Assembly (NCBI GenBank): GCA_015059715.1
Contig: SUZV01000013.1
Location: 1-64,000 of the forward strand
Source: Rikenellaceae bacterium
Lineage (GTDB): Bacteria > Bacteroidota > Bacteroidia > Bacteroidales > Rikenellaceae
Direction of reading: 5' to 3'
Length of the DNA: 64,000 nt
The translations under genes and the position numbers were made by a program. Positions 28,668 through 38,662 of this stretch are shown piece after piece; position 1 is the stretch's first letter; every line of letters starts with the position of its first letter. The notes under the pieces were generated by a model. That model saw only the letters and a program-made list of their open reading frames with translations. It was not told where the DNA came from and searched no databases.

Positions 28668-31600
28668 ATGAGCAGCAACCCTAAAACTACACCTCTGTCG
28701 CAGTCGCAGATGGGTATATATGTCGAGTCGATGCAGCACACCAACGACTTAGTATATCATATGCCATTTCTATATACTCTCGATAAGGCCATAGACCTTG
28801 AGCGTCTGCGCAACGCCCTATACAGAGTCATAGAGGCGCATCCAGCATTTCTATCGTACTACACAACGGACGAGGGTGGCGAGCCGTTAATTGTCGAGCG
28901 TAGTGATATGCCCATAGTCATTAATATCGAGCGAGTGGAGGATATCGAGAGCGTAAAGCGCAGCTTAGCACGTTGCTTTGACCTTAAGGATAGCCGTCCG
29001 ATACATATCGCGCTATACGAGGGTCGCGATAGTAACTATATGCTCTTTGAGGTACACCACATCATTGCCGATGGCACCTCGGCAGGTGTGCTCCTCTCGG
29101 AGATTGACCGCGCCTATCGGGGTGAGGATATCGAGGCCGAGGAGTACACTTTCTACGATGTCACGCGCGAGGAGCTACGTCTACGTGCAGGCTCCGAGGA
29201 GTATGACCAGGCGCAGAGGTGGCACGAAGAGAACTTCAATGTAGGGGATGTAGATACACTCATTATCGCAGACCGCAGTGGCAAGACAACGACGATAAAA
29301 CACTCGGAGTATAGCTTAAACCTCGATAGGGAGGGTCTAAGTGCTCTTATGGAGAGTACGGGGGTAAAGCCTGGTACGCTCTTTACTTCGGCCTTCGCGT
29401 TGCTGATGGCCAAGTTTACGGGTGATGACTCGGTGCTCTTCTCTACGATATGGCATGGGCGTAGTGATAAACGTATGGCGCGCACTATGGGTATGTTCGT
29501 TAAGACACTACCTGTATATTACCCTATAAAGAGCGATATGACCATAGCTGAGCTCTTTGCTCATGGCGATAGCATCATCCGAGGAGGCCGAAAGCATAGT
29601 ATATTCTCGTATGCCGATGCTACAAGGTTACTCGGGATAAAGTCTAACTATCTCTTTGTTTATCAGGGTCATCTATTTAATGATATGACCATAGATGGTC
29701 ATGCGGTGACTATGGAGGATATCTCGGAGAGTGCCACGACAGAGCCTATCTCTGTCCAGATATATCAAGAGAGGGATGGTGGCTATCGTGCAGTTATCGA
29801 ATACTTCTCAAACCTCTACTCCGAGGCACTTATAGAGCAGCTGGTAGCAAGCTACGAGGCTATACTTAACTCTATGCACGATGGCGAGCAGAGGGTAGAC
29901 TCGCTGTCGGTGATAACACCTGCGCAAGAGGCACTCTTAGATAGTTTTAATGCTACGGAGCGTGACTACGATAAGTCACAGACCGTACTTACGCGCTTTA
30001 GCGAGTATGTCTACTCTGCCCCCGAGCACTTGGCTGTGGTCTATAAGGACAGGGGCTATACCTATCGTCAGGTCGACGAGCTGTCGAACAAGATTGCGCA
30101 CTATATCCACCGCCTCGGACTGGGGCGTAACGATGTCGTAGCGGTGCTTATACCGCGTTCCGAGTGGATGATGATAGCCTCGCTCGGTGTCCTCAAGGCG
30201 GGGTGTGGCTACGAACCTCTTGACCCGAGCTATCCACGTGAGCGTCTACAGTTTATGACTCAGGATGCTGGCGTGCGCCTTGTTATAGGCGACGAGGAGC
30301 TTATCGCAGCTATGGAGCTTGGTATTGAGAGTGTTTTGCTCACGAAAGATATCGCCACGCTTGGGGAGCCTACAACACCACTCGCGGTCGAGGTATGTCC
30401 CGACGACCTCTTCATTATGCTCTACACTTCGGGTTCGACAGGTGTGCCTAAGGGGTGTATGATTGAACATCGCAACGTCTTTGCCTTTGCAACGTCACAT
30501 AGCCAGGTGTGTGGCATAACGCCCGAGTCGCGCATAGCGGCATACGCAAGCTATGGCTTCGATGCCTCGTTGATGGATATCTATGGGGCTATCGTCAGTG
30601 GTGCTACGCTACATATCATTGCCGAGGAGATACGTCTTGACTTTGCTGCGCTCAACGACTACTTCATCCGCAACCGCATAACCACATCGTTTATGACCAC
30701 CCAGGTAGGCTTTCAGTTTGCTACAGCCTCGGAGAGTCCCTATCTACAGACGTTGATGGTCGGTGGCGAGAAGCTTGCTCCGATAGAGCCACCTTGTGGC
30801 TTTAAGCTCTTTAACGCCTATGGCCCTACGGAGTGTTGCGTATACACCAATGTATACAATGTTGCCAAGTACGAGGATAATATCCCGATTGGTAAGGCTC
30901 TGCCCAATACTAAGCTCTATGTCGTCGATAGCGATGGCCGTCGTCTGCCTGCTGGTGCTGTGGGAGAGCTGTGGATAGCGGGTGTGCAGGTGTCGCGCGG
31001 CTATCTAAATCGCGAGGAGCAGATGGCCAAGGTCTTTACTTCAAATCCGTTTAGTGAGGATAGTAACTATAGCCGTGTATACCATACGGGGGATATTGTA
31101 CGCTACCTTACCGATGGAAACATACAGTTTGTGGGTCGTCGCGATGGTCAGGTTAAGATTCGAGGCTTCCGCATCGAGCTTAAGGAGATTGAGACCATCA
31201 TTCGTCAGTATCCCGACATTAAGGATGTTACGGTTCAGGCCTTCGAGCAGGAGGGTGGCGGAAAGTTCATAGCAGCCTATATTGTCAGCGATAAGAGTAT
31301 AGATATTAAGTCGTTGAGTGACTTTATCCTTGAGGATAAACCCCCATATATGGTCCCAGCGGTGACTATGCAGATTGAGCGTATACCGCTCACGCAGAAC
31401 CACAAGGTCGACAAGCGAGCACTGCCTAAGCCCGAGCTTAAGGCCGACACGCTTGAGGTGGAGAGCAACGTGCCTATGAACCTCTTGGAGAGTGAACTAC
31501 ACCAGATAATCTCTGCGGTGGTTAATACCGAGCAGTTTGGCATTGCCACACCCCTCGCATATGTGGGCCTTACATCCATAGCCGCTATTAAGCTCACCAC

Positions 31601-34600
31601 ACAGATATATAAACGCTATGGTGTGGCCATAGATAGCAAATTGCTACTCAAGGGAGGTACGCTACAGACTATCGAGAATGCCATTCTTGAGCACCTGCTC
31701 TCGGGTGGTGGGGCAGCCGAGAAGATAGGCGTGGCGCAGGCCACAGATGTCGTAGATAGTGCCCCACTGAGCTATGCACAGATGGGTGTATACTACGAGT
31801 GTATGAAGCATCCGTTAGAAACGACCTATAATATCCCCTATACTCTACGTTTTCCTGTAGCGACCGATGTATCTAAGCTTATTGTGTCGATTAAGCGTTT
31901 GGTGGCACTACATCCTGAGCTGGATGTTCGTTTCGAGGCTACAGATGCAGGTGTTGTGCAGCAGCGTGGAGGTTATGGCGAGGCTGTAGTTACGCACCTA
32001 CGTGTATCGGAGGATGAGTTACAGAGACTCAAGGATAGCTTTGTGCGCCCCTTCCACCTCGGCAAGGAGCCCCTCTATCGCTTCGCCGTAGCTGAGTGCG
32101 AGAGTGGCGTATGGCTCTTGGCCGACATACACCACCTTGTTGCCGATGGCTACTCTCTCGACCTGATGAATCGTCAGCTATGCCGACTCTTCGAGGGGGA
32201 GAGTGTCGAGGCTGAGACGTGCGACTATATGACCTTTGCAATCGAGCAGCAGCGTAGCGAGGATGGCGAGGCCTTTAATGCTGCTAAGAGCTTTTTCGGT
32301 GAGGCTTTAGCCGAGTGTGAGGGTTGCAGTGAGCTACCTGCCGATTATAAGGGCGATGCATCTGAGGGGCGTTCACAGCGTATATCTATACCTTTCGACC
32401 TTGAGCGTGTCGAGAGCTTTAGCCGAGAGGTGGGTGTTACGCCAGCACATACGATGTTGGCCGTGACGAGCTACGCACTCTCGCGCTACACAAATAACCG
32501 CCATATATACATAGCTACAGTAAGCAACGGACGCTCGAACCTGCGCATTGCCGATACGGTGGGTATGTTTGTCAACACGCTGGCACTTCACGCCCATATT
32601 ACCGAGCAGAGTGTTGAGGAGTTCGTGCGTTGCGTAGGCGATAACTTCGACGGAGCTATACGTCACGAGAACTACCCCTTTGCGCGTATTGCTGCCGACT
32701 ATAACTTCGCCTTTGCCACGAACTACGCCTACCAGATTGGCGTGATGACCGAATATAGGGTCGATGGCGCGGCGGTAGTGATGGGCGAGCTTAAACTCGA
32801 TGTCCCTAAGCAGAAACTCGACGTTATGATTACCGAGGTTGAGGGCCGCGCAGTTATCCAGCTTCAGTATAACGATGCCATATATTCCGAGGAGAGCATC
32901 CGTCGCTTTGGACACTCTATGCTTGCAGTATTGGAGGGCTTTATGGGCGATAGGCGCGGTAGCCTGCTCAAAGTATCTATGGTAGGGCGCGAGGCTGCCG
33001 AAGAGCTTGCATCGTTACGCTCGGTGGCCACTGGTGAGGCACCATTTAAGCTCTTCCATCATGCCGTTGAGCACTGGGCGGCGACTACACCCCATAGCGA
33101 GGCTCTTGTGGCCGTAGACTGTAGCTACAACTATGGCGATATGAACGTTGCGATGAACCGTATTGCTTATGCACTGATAAGGCGTGGTGTTGGCGTAGGT
33201 AGCCGCGTAGCTCTGCTGCTACCTCGAAATAGTAGACTCATCCTTGCGATGTTTGGCGCGATGAAGGCTGGCGCAGCCTATATACCTTGCGATCCGGAGT
33301 ATCCTGCCGACCGCATAAAGCTCATCTTGGAGGATTCCGAGGCCGACTATGTTATTACCACACAGGAGCACATTGCAATGTTCGAGGGTGGGCGTGCTGT
33401 CGATGTCGAGGAGCTACTTAAGGAGGAGGGTGGCGATAATCCCGATGTTTCGGTCACACCAGACGATTTAGCATACCTAATCTACACCTCGGGCTCTACG
33501 GGACGACCTAAGGGTGTTATGCTCCACCATAGGGGTATATGTAACTATCTATATGGTCACCCTGCGAATGTATTTGCTCATGCTGTGGCAAGCGACGCAA
33601 GTCGTGTGCTGAGCGTAACGACGATATCGTTTGATGCTGCGTTGCAGGATATCGGCACAGCGATGTATAGCGGTAAAACGTTGGTTGTAGCTACCGAGGA
33701 GCAGGCCAATAACCCGATAGAGCTGGCTAAGCTTATTACCGAGGAGCGTGTAGATATGGTCTCGGGAACACCTTCGCGCTGGCAGACGTGGCGCACCAGC
33801 GATGACTTTGTGCGTGCTATAGCCAAGGTGAGTATTGTGCGTGCTGGTGGCGAGAAGTTCTCGTCGCAGCTCCTTGAGCAGCTTCAACGGATAACGTCGG
33901 CACGTATCTTCAACTGCTACGGCCCGACAGAGATTACCGTAGCCTCGAACAATGCCGAGCTTACCGATGCCGACATAGTCACCGTAGGCCGTCCGCAGCT
34001 TAACGTCCGCGAATATATCGTCGACAGCGATGGCAATGAGCTCCCTGTTGGTGTCGTAGGCGAGCTATATATCGGTGGTGTGGGCGTAGCTAAGGGCTAC
34101 AACAACCTCGAAGATATGACTCGTGAGCGTTTTATCGACTACTGTGGCGAGCGTGTCTACCGCTCGGGTGACTATGCAAAGTGGCTTCCCGATGGCCGAG
34201 TGATGATTCTCGGAAGAACGGATAATCAGATTAAGCTACGTGGCCTAAGAATAGAGCTTGGCGAGATAGAGAGTGTTATGCAGCGCGTTGAGGGTATCGA
34301 TAAGGTGGTGATACTTATACGCAAGATAGCAGGCAAGGAGCATCTGTCGGCCTACTATACGGCAAGTAGAGAGATAAATCCTGTTGACCTGAAGGCCGAG
34401 ATATCAAAGAGCCTGACGCACTATATGGTACCTACGGCATACCTACAACTTAGCGCGATGCCTATGACACCGAATGGTAAGACCGATATCAAGTCGCTGC
34501 CCGAGCCTAAGCTCTCGTCAAGTAGTGCGTATGAGGAGCCTAATGGCGATATCGAGCGTAGCTTCTGCAATATCTTCGCGTCGATACTCGAACTCGATAG

Positions 34601-35975
34601 GGTGGGTGCTACGGATAACTTCTTCGAGTTAGGAGGCACCTCGTTGGTGGTTACACGTGTAATTATCGAGGCCGACAAGGTGGGTCTGCACGTCAGCTAT
34701 GGCGATGTCTTTGCCAATCCTACACCTCGTAAGCTGGCACGTCTGCACACCGCATCAGACGACGACGAACTACGTGATCCTACCATCGTTGACTACGACT
34801 ATGAGCCGATAGATGGGCTTCTTGCCGCCAACACCCTCGACAGCTTTAGCCGAGGATGTGAGCTGCCTCTTGGCAGTGTGTTGCTCACAGGAGCTACTGG
34901 TTACCTCGGTATACACATCCTGCGCGAGCTGCTCTCGTCGGATGCCGAGAATATATATTGCTTGGTGCGTGGCAAGAGCCTCGCAGCAGCCGAGAGTAGG
35001 CTTAAGACACTACTCTTCTACTACTTCGACTCTACGTTTGAGGATATGCTCGGTAGGCGACTGCATGTCGTTTTAGGCGATGTCACCGACGACCTTACGC
35101 AGCTGCTCGAAGGTGTCAAGATAGATACCATCTTCAACTGCGCAGCCATAGTTAAGCACTTTGCCGAGGGTAGCGAGATAGAAGATGTTAATATCGGTGG
35201 TGCAGAGCGATGTGTGGAGTACTCTCTTGGCCACAATGCCAGACTTGTGCATATCTCTACGGCCAGCACACGCGGTCTGAGCATCGATGATGTCCCCACA
35301 GCCAACGATATCTTCACCGAGCAGAGACTCTACCTTGGCCAGTTCCTTGGTAACAAGTACATATACTCGAAGTATATCGCCGAGAGGCTCATTCTTGAGG
35401 CTGTGGCGTTGCGAGGCCTCGGTGCAAAGATTATGCGCGTAGGTAACCTCGCCCCACGCTCTACCGATGGTGAGTTCCAGGTTAACTTCTCGACAAATAG
35501 CTTTATGGGCCGTATTAAGGTATTCAATATGCTTGGTTGCTGTCCTCATCAGATGCGCGACAATGCCGTTGAGTTCTCGCCCATAAATGAGGTGTCGCGC
35601 GCCATAGTTTTGTTGTCGCGCACCCCTAAGGAGTGTTGCCTCTTCCACCCATACAACAACCACGCTGTGCTCTTCGGCGATGTAGTCTCGGAGCTTAAGT
35701 GCGTAGGCGATGGTGTGGAGTTTGTCGACAGCGAGGAGTTCTCGGAGCGTATGGAAAGGGCTAAGGAGGATGTAGATAAGGCTCGTCAGCTATCGAGTCT
35801 TATGGCCTACCAGGATATGGCACACGGACGTAAAACCTCGGATGTTGCACGCCAGAATATTTATACTATGCAGGTGCTCTACCGCCTCGGATTTAGTTGG
35901 TCACACACTACGTGGGATTATATCGACCGCTTCCTTAAGGCTATTGCTGGTATGGGATTCTTCGATAATAAGTAA
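28668..35975 (+). CDS. Two-module nonribosomal peptide synthetase with terminal reductase (C-A-T-C-A-T-R)
   Basis: The 2435-residue synthetase has, in order: condensation domain 1 (HHIIADG near 130), adenylation 1 (YTSGSTGVPKG near 585, NAYGPTE near 715, NHKVDKR near 911), carrier 1 (GLTSI, Ser970), condensation 2 (HHLVADG near 1155), adenylation 2 (YTSGSTGRPKG near 1606, NCYGPTE near 1748), carrier 2 (ELGGTSL, Ser1992) and a thioester reductase (TGATGYLG near 2074, Tyr-x-x-x-Lys near 2230). A starter C domain suggests an N-acyl cap; the reductase suggests release as aldehyde or alcohol. Read by eye, the binding-pocket residues are DAMFMGAVY- (module 1, hydrophobic) and DAQSVACVA- (module 2, unclear). 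A MATE exporter gene follows 10 bases later and a phosphopantetheinyl transferase is convergent. Carrier 1 has an unusual GLTSI instead of GGxS. Confidence 0.93.
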   Translation: MSSNPKTTPLSQSQMGIYVESMQHTNDLVYHMPFLYTLDKAIDLERLRNALYRVIEAHPAFLSYYTTDEGGEPLIVERSDMPIVINIERVEDIESVKRSLARCFDLKDSRPIHIALYEGRDSNYMLFEVHHIIADGTSAGVLLSEIDRAYRGEDIEAEEYTFYDVTREELRLRAGSEEYDQAQRWHEENFNVGDVDTLIIADRSGKTTTIKHSEYSLNLDREGLSALMESTGVKPGTLFTSAFALLMAKFTGDDSVLFSTIWHGRSDKRMARTMGMFVKTLPVYYPIKSDMTIAELFAHGDSIIRGGRKHSIFSYADATRLLGIKSNYLFVYQGHLFNDMTIDGHAVTMEDISESATTEPISVQIYQERDGGYRAVIEYFSNLYSEALIEQLVASYEAILNSMHDGEQRVDSLSVITPAQEALLDSFNATERDYDKSQTVLTRFSEYVYSAPEHLAVVYKDRGYTYRQVDELSNKIAHYIHRLGLGRNDVVAVLIPRSEWMMIASLGVLKAGCGYEPLDPSYPRERLQFMTQDAGVRLVIGDEELIAAMELGIESVLLTKDIATLGEPTTPLAVEVCPDDLFIMLYTSGSTGVPKGCMIEHRNVFAFATSHSQVCGITPESRIAAYASYGFDASLMDIYGAIVSGATLHIIAEEIRLDFAALNDYFIRNRITTSFMTTQVGFQFATASESPYLQTLMVGGEKLAPIEPPCGFKLFNAYGPTECCVYTNVYNVAKYEDNIPIGKALPNTKLYVVDSDGRRLPAGAVGELWIAGVQVSRGYLNREEQMAKVFTSNPFSEDSNYSRVYHTGDIVRYLTDGNIQFVGRRDGQVKIRGFRIELKEIETIIRQYPDIKDVTVQAFEQEGGGKFIAAYIVSDKSIDIKSLSDFILEDKPPYMVPAVTMQIERIPLTQNHKVDKRALPKPELKADTLEVESNVPMNLLESELHQIISAVVNTEQFGIATPLAYVGLTSIAAIKLTTQIYKRYGVAIDSKLLLKGGTLQTIENAILEHLLSGGGAAEKIGVAQATDVVDSAPLSYAQMGVYYECMKHPLETTYNIPYTLRFPVATDVSKLIVSIKRLVALHPELDVRFEATDAGVVQQRGGYGEAVVTHLRVSEDELQRLKDSFVRPFHLGKEPLYRFAVAECESGVWLLADIHHLVADGYSLDLMNRQLCRLFEGESVEAETCDYMTFAIEQQRSEDGEAFNAAKSFFGEALAECEGCSELPADYKGDASEGRSQRISIPFDLERVESFSREVGVTPAHTMLAVTSYALSRYTNNRHIYIATVSNGRSNLRIADTVGMFVNTLALHAHITEQSVEEFVRCVGDNFDGAIRHENYPFARIAADYNFAFATNYAYQIGVMTEYRVDGAAVVMGELKLDVPKQKLDVMITEVEGRAVIQLQYNDAIYSEESIRRFGHSMLAVLEGFMGDRRGSLLKVSMVGREAAEELASLRSVATGEAPFKLFHHAVEHWAATTPHSEALVAVDCSYNYGDMNVAMNRIAYALIRRGVGVGSRVALLLPRNSRLILAMFGAMKAGAAYIPCDPEYPADRIKLILEDSEADYVITTQEHIAMFEGGRAVDVEELLKEEGGDNPDVSVTPDDLAYLIYTSGSTGRPKGVMLHHRGICNYLYGHPANVFAHAVASDASRVLSVTTISFDAALQDIGTAMYSGKTLVVATEEQANNPIELAKLITEERVDMVSGTPSRWQTWRTSDDFVRAIAKVSIVRAGGEKFSSQLLEQLQRITSARIFNCYGPTEITVASNNAELTDADIVTVGRPQLNVREYIVDSDGNELPVGVVGELYIGGVGVAKGYNNLEDMTRERFIDYCGERVYRSGDYAKWLPDGRVMILGRTDNQIKLRGLRIELGEIESVMQRVEGIDKVVILIRKIAGKEHLSAYYTASREINPVDLKAEISKSLTHYMVPTAYLQLSAMPMTPNGKTDIKSLPEPKLSSSSAYEEPNGDIERSFCNIFASILELDRVGATDNFFELGGTSLVVTRVIIEADKVGLHVSYGDVFANPTPRKLARLHTASDDDELRDPTIVDYDYEPIDGLLAANTLDSFSRGCELPLGSVLLTGATGYLGIHILRELLSSDAENIYCLVRGKSLAAAESRLKTLLFYYFDSTFEDMLGRRLHVVLGDVTDDLTQLLEGVKIDTIFNCAAIVKHFAEGSEIEDVNIGGAERCVEYSLGHNARLVHISTASTRGLSIDDVPTANDIFTEQRLYLGQFLGNKYIYSKYIAERLILEAVALRGLGAKIMRVGNLAPRSTDGEFQVNFSTNSFMGRIKVFNMLGCCPHQMRDNAVEFSPINEVSRAIVLLSRTPKECCLFHPYNNHAVLFGDVVSELKCVGDGVEFVDSEEFSERMERAKEDVDKARQLSSLMAYQDMAHGRKTSDVARQNIYTMQVLYRLGFSWSHTTWDYIDRFLKAIAGMGFFDNK

Positions 35976-35985
35976 TTGCGAGAGT

Positions 35986-37317
35986 ATGAATACGTTTGAC
36001 CGTAAGGAGCTTAACTCGCTCTTCTGGCGATACCTCGGCTCGTCGCTGCTCATCACCCTCTCTGGGGCCTTGGGTGTGATGGTAGATAGTGTTATCGTGG
36101 GCCACCTTATAGGTAGCGATGGCGTGAGTGCTGTGAACCTAAACAGCACGATGATACAGCTGCTTATGACCATAAGCCTTATCGTCGCCTCGGGTGGCGG
36201 TATGTTGGTAGGCTATGCCCTCGGACGTAAGGAGTATGACTTGGCACGCTATATCTTCACTCAGTCGACCATAGGAAGCCTCGTTGTAGGCCTGCTCTTC
36301 GCGCTCTTGGGCCTTGTTGCTGTCGACGATATGGCACGCCTGCTCTGTCAGAACGAGTCGCTCTATGTTATGGTGCGCGACTACCTCCGCGTGGTGCTCC
36401 TCGGTGCCCCTGCCTATATGCTTATGTGGGGTATCTCGACGATGATAAGTGTCGATGGCAGTCCACGCTTAGCCTCCGTAGCTATTGTCGTAGATAATGT
36501 GGTAAACCTCATCCTCGATGTCGTCTTTATTAAGCTCCTCGGTATGGGTATCGAGGGTTCGTCGCTGGCTACGGTTATAGGTCATTTAGTCGGCATTGCC
36601 ATTATGTTGCTGCACTTTGTAGGTAGAGATTGCCTGCTCTCGCTGTCGTTTAGGGGCGGCACTCTTGTCGAGTGGCGCAATATTATCTCGCAGGGTGCCC
36701 CCTTGGCCGTTGCCTCTATATGTCTTACGCTGCTGCTATTTACATCAAATAAGATGGTCCTGGGTGCTGTGGGGCGCGAGGGTATCTTCGTATTCTCGGT
36801 GTGTATGAACCTGTTGCAGGTCTATAACCTCTTCTTAGCAGGTACGTGTCGCTCGCTCCAGACGCTCGGTGCTGTACTTGTCGGCCAGCGTAATAGCGAG
36901 GGTGTACGCTTTGTATTTGCTAAGTCGCTGCGCTTTATCACCGTAGCTATGGCTGCTACGTGTGCCTATGTGTGGCTCTTTCCCTCGACTATATCGCTAC
37001 TCTTCGGGGCCGAGGGCGACGCTTTGGTCGCAGAGTGTAACTACGCGCTACGCATATTTGCCATAAGCTTCGTGCCCTTCTGCTATATATACTTTGTGAT
37101 GATCGTCTTTAAGCTACTCTCCTATAATCGTATGTCGATATTTATCTCGCTGATATTGTCGCTTACTGTTATACCTGTTATATCGTTTATGGCTAACTAT
37201 GCCACAGAGTATATATGGTATAGCTACCTGATAGCCTACATTATCGAGATAGTCGCCATTGTAGTAGTATATAAGGTCGGGCGCATAGATATCAGAGCGC
37301 GTATGGCGAGCCTGTAG
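35986..37317 (+). CDS. MATE-family efflux transporter
   Basis: This roughly 443-residue, twelve-helix protein has the MATE pattern: SGALGVMVDSVIVGHLIGSDGVSAVNL at the N terminus and its pseudo-repeat in the second half (NKMVLGAVGREGIFVFSVCMN), with QGAPLAVASI between. I chose the ATG at 35986 because it lies just past the NRPS stop; an open frame beginning at 35842 overlaps the NRPS in another frame and lacks family sequence. The 10-base spacing makes it the likely exporter of the NRPS product, which is inference. Confidence 0.9.
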   Translation: MNTFDRKELNSLFWRYLGSSLLITLSGALGVMVDSVIVGHLIGSDGVSAVNLNSTMIQLLMTISLIVASGGGMLVGYALGRKEYDLARYIFTQSTIGSLVVGLLFALLGLVAVDDMARLLCQNESLYVMVRDYLRVVLLGAPAYMLMWGISTMISVDGSPRLASVAIVVDNVVNLILDVVFIKLLGMGIEGSSLATVIGHLVGIAIMLLHFVGRDCLLSLSFRGGTLVEWRNIISQGAPLAVASICLTLLLFTSNKMVLGAVGREGIFVFSVCMNLLQVYNLFLAGTCRSLQTLGAVLVGQRNSEGVRFVFAKSLRFITVAMAATCAYVWLFPSTISLLFGAEGDALVAECNYALRIFAISFVPFCYIYFVMIVFKLLSYNRMSIFISLILSLTVIPVISFMANYATEYIWYSYLIAYIIEIVAIVVVYKVGRIDIRARMASL

Positions 37318-37338
37318 TAGATAGAATTTGAGTAGTAA

Positions 37339-37938
37339 CTAATACTGCATAAGCATACTCTGTACTACTACTCTTGGCTCTGGACCCTCCTTGCGACACG
37401 TTGTACATACGTAGTCGCGTGTGGTGTAGTGCGAGAAGGTGTACCCCTTGAGCTCTAACCCTGCGAGGTTGTCACACAGCCCCTCGCCTGTAAACTTTAG
37501 TAGGCTCTCCTTGGTGGTCCAGAGCGTGCTGAAGGCTTGGCGTGGGTCGACAGAGGTGGCTATGGCGCGTAGCTGTCCATCGTTGGATATATGTCGTGCC
37601 ACCTCCCAATCCACATCCGTAATCTCCTCAATGTCTATGCCTATAGGATGGTCACCTATGGCGCAGGCTACCCCCTTACGGCAGTGGCTGAGGTTAAAGT
37701 GTATGTCGGGGTGGTCGGGCAAAGTGGGCTTGCCATTATCTCCGTATGCGAAGGCGGGGGCTGTAGCTATGCCATACTCGCGACGTAGGGCCTGCATAAG
37801 TAGCAGGTAGGCAGCCAAACTCTGGCGACGGTCTATCTCGAAACGATAGCTGAGCACCTTAGCTCTGCGCTCATCGGATACCAAGCGCAGGGCCTTCTCG
37901 ATGTCGAAATCGAGAATATCTTCGCATATATATACCAT
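37339..37938 (-). CDS. 4'-phosphopantetheinyl transferase (Sfp type)
   Basis: The 199-residue enzyme transfers phosphopantetheine from CoA to a conserved serine of carrier domains. The metal- and CoA-binding motifs GIDIEEITD (100-108) and WTTKESLLKFTGEGL (140-154) and the N-terminal FNLSHC (81-86) are intact. Length is typical of Sfp-type enzymes. It faces the MATE gene tail to tail with only 21 bases between and is the last gene of the packed minus-strand run that starts with GH97 at 43442. It is the obvious activator of the neighbouring NRPS. Confidence 0.92.
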   Translation of the reverse strand: MVYICEDILDFDIEKALRLVSDERRAKVLSYRFEIDRRQSLAAYLLLMQALRREYGIATAPAFAYGDNGKPTLPDHPDIHFNLSHCRKGVACAIGDHPIGIDIEEITDVDWEVARHISNDGQLRAIATSVDPRQAFSTLWTTKESLLKFTGEGLCDNLAGLELKGYTFSHYTTRDYVCTTCRKEGPEPRVVVQSMLMQY

Positions 37939-37944
37939 CTCGGA

Positions 37945-38238
37945 CTACTCGATGGTGAGTATGCGCGAGAAACCTGTCATATCGAGCACCGAGCGCACAG
38001 TGTCACCAACCCCTCTGAGTGTCAGACCCTCGCCCGAGGTTGCAAGTCGCTTATGTGCAGCAAGGATGACACGTAGACCAGCACTACTCACATACTCTAA
38101 TGCCGAGCAGTCGATAACAACCTTCGAGGCTGCAATGTCGTTAAGTGTGCTCTCTAACTTAGGCGCAGTGTTGGTATCTAAGCGTCCCTCCAACGTTACG
38201 ATGCTCACCGAGTCGGTTTTATGTGTTGTAATATTCAT
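37945..38238 (-). CDS. STAS-domain anti-sigma factor antagonist (RsbV/SpoIIAA-like)
   Basis: This 97-residue single STAS domain has the conserved VIDCSALEYVSSAGLRV loop, with Ser51/Ser52 at the position phosphorylated by the kinase partner in RsbV/SpoIIAA. The unphosphorylated form would bind the anti-sigma kinase. It lies 9 bases after the kinase gene and 6 bases before the phosphopantetheinyl transferase gene. Confidence 0.9.
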   Translation of the reverse strand: MNITTHKTDSVSIVTLEGRLDTNTAPKLESTLNDIAASKVVIDCSALEYVSSAGLRVILAAHKRLATSGEGLTLRGVGDTVRSVLDMTGFSRILTIE

Positions 38239-38247
38239 ATAGCTATT

Positions 38248-38661
38248 TTATTTATGTTTTAAAATTTTTGTTAGTCGCAGTATGTTGTACCCCTCGCTAC
38301 GGCGATACTCTATGGTGTCGACAAGCTGTCGTATGAGGTATATGCCCAGGCCGCCAATCGCGCGCTCTTCGGCAGCAAGGTTTACGTCGGCATCCTTAAT
38401 CTCGGTAGGGTCGAAGGCTATGCCATAATCTCTGATACATAGCGTAATATGCTCCTTATCCCCCTCGGCAGATATGTATATTAGTTCGTGGGCATCGGGA
38501 CTATAGGCGTAGCTAATGATGTTCACTACAACCTCCTCTAAGGCTAACTGGAGCTGCATAACCTCCTCATGCGAGAGCCGATACTCTTTGGCTACCTCCT
38601 CGGTAAATGACATTAAGCGTGTTAGCTCCCTTGTGTCGTTATCTATCGTGATACTCCTCAT
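38248..38661 (-). CDS. Anti-sigma factor / serine kinase (RsbW-like HATPase)
   Basis: This 137-residue GHKL ATPase has the N box ALEEVVVNIISYAY, the G1 box RDYGIAFDP and the G2 region AIGGLGIYLIRQLVDTIEYR, as in RsbW/SpoIIAB. Such kinases phosphorylate the STAS antagonist and bind a target sigma factor or another protein. Its gene is one base from the SpoIIE-type phosphatase gene. No sigma factor gene is present in the window, so the target is unknown. Confidence 0.9.
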   Translation of the reverse strand: MRSITIDNDTRELTRLMSFTEEVAKEYRLSHEEVMQLQLALEEVVVNIISYAYSPDAHELIYISAEGDKEHITLCIRDYGIAFDPTEIKDADVNLAAEERAIGGLGIYLIRQLVDTIEYRRSEGYNILRLTKILKHK

Positions 38662-38662
38662 A

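Noticed and set aside
35842..35985. Longer N terminus for the MATE transporter
   Set aside because: The in-frame extension overlaps the end of the NRPS in another frame and lacks family sequence; the ATG at 35986 gives a normal N terminus.
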